NCBI RefSeq assembly: GCF_963678635.1
Contig: NC_087071.1
Span: 25,431,821 to 25,495,820, forward strand
Source of the DNA: Symsagittifera roscoffensis
Taxonomy: Eukaryota; Xenacoelomorpha; Acoela; Convolutidae
Direction: 5' to 3'
DNA length: 64,000 nucleotides
Shown: positions 60,358 through 64,000 of the stretch, one piece after another
How the letters are laid out: each line of letters begins with the position of its first letter
How positions within the stretch are numbered: position 1 is the stretch's first letter
The notes under the pieces: generated by a model
Database searches by the model: none
Told to the model about the DNA's origin: nothing
The model's input: the letters and a program-made list of their open reading frames with translations, nothing else
Translations under genes and position numbers: made by a program

Positions 60358-61702
60358 GTGTGCGTCTTTCTTTACAAATTTGTTTCAATTTTCTATAAAA
60401 CAGAAACAAAAACTAGGTTTGAACCAGGATAGCCGGTTACTGTGCAAGTAGCACAGAATGTTCCGACCATAGTCTTAAAAAATGCAACAGAAAAGTTTTT
60501 TCAAATTATAGTCATTTTTTCTGCAGGGTGCGATAAAATGATCTGAACAAAAAACTAGAGCTTAAGCATATTCGACTGTCATAGATAAGTTTTTGGAAAA
60601 CAAATTTTGTAAAAATGACAGGAAAAACAAAAAAATCAAAAACTTCCAAAAAAACTTTCAAAATTTTCAATTTTTTTTTGCAGTTTTTTTGAACTTTTGA
60701 CATTTTGTTTCCAAAAAAGCGCTAAAATACTAAAAAGAAACTAACTTTAGTCGAATAGAATCAAGTTTTACCGCTTAATTAGGGCAACTGTAAGCTTTCA
60801 AGCTATAAAATAGACACCAGCATGTTCTCTTCACCGGGAAAGTTTTTTGAAAATTTTTTATGTTGTTCGAATTACGACTTAAAGGTCTTTAAAATGGTAC
60901 ATTACCAAGATCACTCCGATGATTATTTGTGGTAGCTGAGATGCGTGGAAAACAAAAAAAAACAAAAAAAGAATTAAAAAAAACAAACACACCCGAATAA
61001 AAAGTTGCTCACCATTTTTCAAATGGTGGAACATTTTTTTGCTGGTTAAAAAAAACTCAATTAGCAAAAATAGTTCATCAGGGAACTAGAGGAAAATAGG
61101 ACTGAAGGATAGCGAATAGCGTGGAAAAGAAAATAATCATCGGAGAGATCTCTCTATTCGCTATCCTTCAGTCCTACTTTTTTCTTTCTTTTTGTGGCTG
61201 AAAACGGACTGGCATTTGTAACTGAATTTGACAGGAAAAGTCTGATGTACCGTAATGTGAAAGTCTGATGTACCGCAATGACTTTTTTCACTTCCCTCTT
61301 TTTCTCCACTGAGTGTATTGAAGCGCAATGTGTAATGTATTTCGAAGTTTTTCAACCTGGCTCAAGACTGTTTGTTGTTTTCTGCAACAGTTTTTCATCA
61401 AAATGAGTTTCATTTTGAAGAAAAAACATTTGAAAATTTTAGATGTTGTTTTTTTTTCTTTCAATTTGGTGGCTTTGTGTATTGCCTCTCTGTCAAAAAC
61501 TTCATTTTTTCAAAAGTAATGAGCCAAATTGAACTTTTCTGTAACAATTGTTTTGGAAACTTCACATAAGCAGAATAGGACTGCAAAAAATACAGTTTTT
61601 TTTAAAATAATTTTTCTAATACCCAATGGGAAATTTAAAAAATAATATATCAGAGCTTATTAAGAAACAATTTGTATGAAACAAATTTCATTACTGTTAT
61701 GA
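60358..61702. other. Presumed intron or 3' flank of the coiled-coil gene
   Basis: AT-rich with A-runs near 60940-60990. It contains a perfect 23-bp inverted repeat (61097-61119 and 61154-61176) and a ~20-bp direct repeat of AAGTCTGATGTACCG (61238-61280). No exon could be recognised. Confidence 0.4.
61097..61176. repeat. Perfect 23-bp inverted repeat with 34-base loop
   Basis: The arm TAGGACTGAAGGATAGCG... (61097-61119) is followed after 34 bases by its exact reverse complement (61154-61176). As RNA it would form a strong hairpin; it could also be a tiny MITE or the fold-back end of one. Confidence 0.8.
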
Positions 61703-62473
61703 GACCAAACCGTAGAACATAAACCCGGAGCAAAAATAGGACTCGCTGATTATCTTTCAAGGCACCCGTGTTTAAATCCTCAACCGATTAGCACCTACGA
61801 TAGTATGTTTACGGTCGCGAAAATTAGTAGAATTAGATCCGCCCTCGGATTTAGAAATAAACTCGAGTCTCCATCGGTAACTAAAAATAGACGCATTTGT
61901 AATATATCGAATAGAAAGCGACCGGTAGAGGGCGAGCGATCATGCGACGGAAATTGGACCAATCACAGAGCGACGAATTGCATTCCCGGCAGCTCAATTG
62001 AGTTTAGCAAAAATTCAGTTGGGACTATTATTGAAGCTAACTTTGGTTACTCAAAATCTTTAAACTCGCCAATAAACATTAACAATTCAAGCAATTTAAT
62101 CATGGAAAGGAAACTCAAGAAATTATTGGAACGACACCCTAGCATTAGCAGTAGTGATGATATAGAGGAGATTGATGTAAATATACAGGCGGTAACAACA
62201 GAAGTCCGGAGCACGAAAACCAACACCATTATTTCTATTCCGTCGGTTTACCCTGGTGAGAGTTATCCACCGGTCAATCCGGAAAATAAAGTCATGTCTA
62301 TTATACCAAGAAATTGTAAAGTAGTCAGCAAACAATCCGCTCTTCCCGAATTATTTTATCTTCGATTTATAGAATCGCAATACCAGTCTGATCCACAGTT
62401 ACAAGCTATTATCGAGTTAATTAAATCTAAAGACCCCCAGTTACACTCGAAAATTGCAGCAATGAGTAAGTAA
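61703..62473 (+). pseudogene. pol: E3 retroelement: end of RNase H and linker to integrase
   Basis: Open from just after a TGA at 61700-61702. The first residues, VEHKPGAKIGLADYLSRHP, are the end of a Ty3/Gypsy RNase H (LADYLSR), so everything upstream of pol is missing and the left edge is a truncation or deletion joint. A linker of ~230 residues follows, ending at an in-frame TAA (62471-62473) shortly before the integrase. The same frame continues after the stop, so one base change separates this from the integrase ORF. Confidence 0.75.
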
Positions 62474-64000
62474 TTCGCACAGTATACTCAGGATTTCCAC
62501 GTAAGAGACGGATGCCTGTGGATGGACGAGAGGCTAGTGATCCCTAATACTTTGCAGACGGCGGTGGTCAATAGACTCCACTATTATCACCACGGGAAAT
62601 CCAGCATGATCGACGCCGCTAAGGACATCTGGTACCCTCACATGTTTCGTAGTCTCGCAACTATCGCTGGGAATTGTCCGGAATGCACATTAGCGGGTAA
62701 AAATTTGAAAAAAATGTGTTCAAAGGACGATATAGGGAAAATACCTGAACCAAAAGAGCCGAATGAATCAGTCCAATTGGATTTTTGGGGACCCATTAAC
62801 TACTTGAAGGAATCTAAAAAGTATGTTTTGGTGGCGGTGGACCGGTTCTCTCGATGGCCATCAGCTATGGTCTGTAATTCGAACCGTTCGGATAAAATTA
62901 TAAAATTTTTAAAAGCCTACATAATCGCTCATGGAATTCCCCGCCAAATCAGAGTTGACCAGGGAACAAACTTTATGTCTAAGGAAGTTAAAACATTCTG
63001 TCATGAACAAGGAATTGAAGTCCTCATTTCGCCAGTGAATGACCATAGAGCAACAGGATGTGTTGAGCGCACGATTGGTAGCATTAAAAATTCAGTGCTG
63101 ACGTATGCGCGGGAGGATAAACCGGAACCCTTGGATCGAATGGTTGAAAGAGCCCTCGGAGCCCTAAGATTTGTGAAAAACCCATCCCTCAATATAACAC
63201 CGTTCGAAGCGCACCACGGCCGGGAAGCTAATACTGTCCTCAGGAACTTGACTAAAAAACCTACGTTACGGAATCTAAATTGGGAAAATGTAATACGATC
63301 GAAATATGAATGTTTAGATGAACGAGACCCGATAGCTCAAACAATGCCGAAGCCGATGGACACCAACTGGGGAATCCGATCGGATACTGAGTATGACCGG
63401 AAAAATAGACGGGGACCACTGAGATTGGCCGAGGAACAGGCAGCAAATCAAGATGATGAACCTGGGATTGCACGGGCACCAAATGACCCTGTGGAGGTAC
63501 CACCGGCAGTGGTAATGCAGAGGACCGGGGAGCGAAATATGAATAGATATAGACCATTAAGGTCCAAAATAGTTGATCAAACTGAACATACTATTAAAAT
63601 GAGTAACGGTGCGGTGCTTAGGAAATCAGGAGTAGCGCTCAGGAAGGCCAAAGTTCCTAAAAAGCGGATGCCGGGAGGACCATTACCCACACCGCCAACG
63701 CCGTGGGATCTGAAAAGGAAGCTCAAATTGAGACAACACCAACCGGGCAGCTCAAGAGGCACTAAAGAAAGTCAGCAAACGATCATGGGAAAGGGAGCAA
63801 AATTCCAAATTCTGGAATCCGCAGAAAATTCCGACTCAGAATCGGAGGACCAGTTACCACTGAGTACAACCATCCTAGTGGCGAAACCAACAAGAGGGCG
63901 AGAAAACGGTGGAGAAGATGGACAGGGACCATCTAGTGGGGGACGGGATCCAGTTCAACCAGAGGCCTTCGGGGTTCGTCCCAGTAATAAGGAGACGGAA
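62474..64000 (+). CDS. pol: E3 retroelement: integrase with intact catalytic residues (runs off window)
   Basis: 509 codons open to the window end, same frame as the preceding segment. Zinc finger: RLHYYHHGKSSM and NCPECTLAG. Core: QLDFWGPINY (first Asp), IRVDQGTNFMSK (second Asp), RATGCVERTIGS (Glu), spacing D-X35-E. TPFEAHHGREANTVLRNLTK follows, as in many Ty3/Gypsy integrases. The C-terminal ~270 residues are Pro/Arg/Lys-rich with KMSNGAVLRKSGVALRK and an acidic Ser patch (SAENSDSESEDQ). It would insert element cDNA. No ATG is needed, as pol is translated as a polyprotein; the upstream TAA makes expression doubtful. G/C content is higher than in E1, and the sequence type differs from E1 and E2, so it is a third lineage. 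Confidence 0.85.

Overview
The window is animal nuclear DNA, AT-rich and crowded with transposable elements. It contains GT-AG introns, Ty3/Gypsy-type LTR retroelements with gag/pol and in one case an env-like gene, hAT-like MITEs and a degenerate satellite. No operons, ribosome binding sites or CRISPR arrays are visible. The exact phylum cannot be told; an invertebrate is most likely.

Layout. (1) 1-11300: copy A, the 3' part (on the minus strand) of a large env-carrying LTR element, cut off abruptly at 11300. (2) 11298-15533: an unidentified non-coding repeat, a 2035-bp unit duplicated head-to-tail with about 360-bp direct repeats nested in it. (3) 15534-18258: sparse DNA with two hAT-like MITEs. 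(4) 18263-44012: a complete LTR element on the minus strand, called E1 here. It has two ~410-bp LTRs, a 4-bp target duplication GTAC on both sides, a primer-binding site beside the right LTR, very long gag, pol in the order PR-RT-RNaseH-IN, a membrane/proline-rich ORF, an env-like glycoprotein and a ~600-codon unknown ORF next to the 3' LTR. A 7417-bp gag-pol segment is duplicated inside it (copies B and C), which swells it to 25.75 kb. All copies carry stops and single-base frameshifts, so they are listed as pseudogenes. (5) 44013-44240: a third MITE. (6) 44470-46500 and 54345-56060: one satellite (monomer about 82 bp) split by a dead Ty3/Gypsy element, E2 (46505-54341), which itself contains a 3157-bp tandem duplication. 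(7) 57456-60357: the only host gene seen, plus strand, at least five exons: a disordered N/G-rich N-terminus followed by a long coiled coil. A tRNA-like SINE head lies in its second intron. (8) 61703-64000: a third retroelement, E3, plus strand, 5'-truncated at the end of RNase H, with an integrase whose catalytic residues are intact.

Two themes stand out. Near-identical direct duplications of several sizes (405 bp x3, 2035, 3157, 7417 bp, and the A/B pair 23365 bp apart) fill one window, which means either real recent duplication or assembly duplication. And E1 carries accessory coding capacity downstream of env that I do not recognise.
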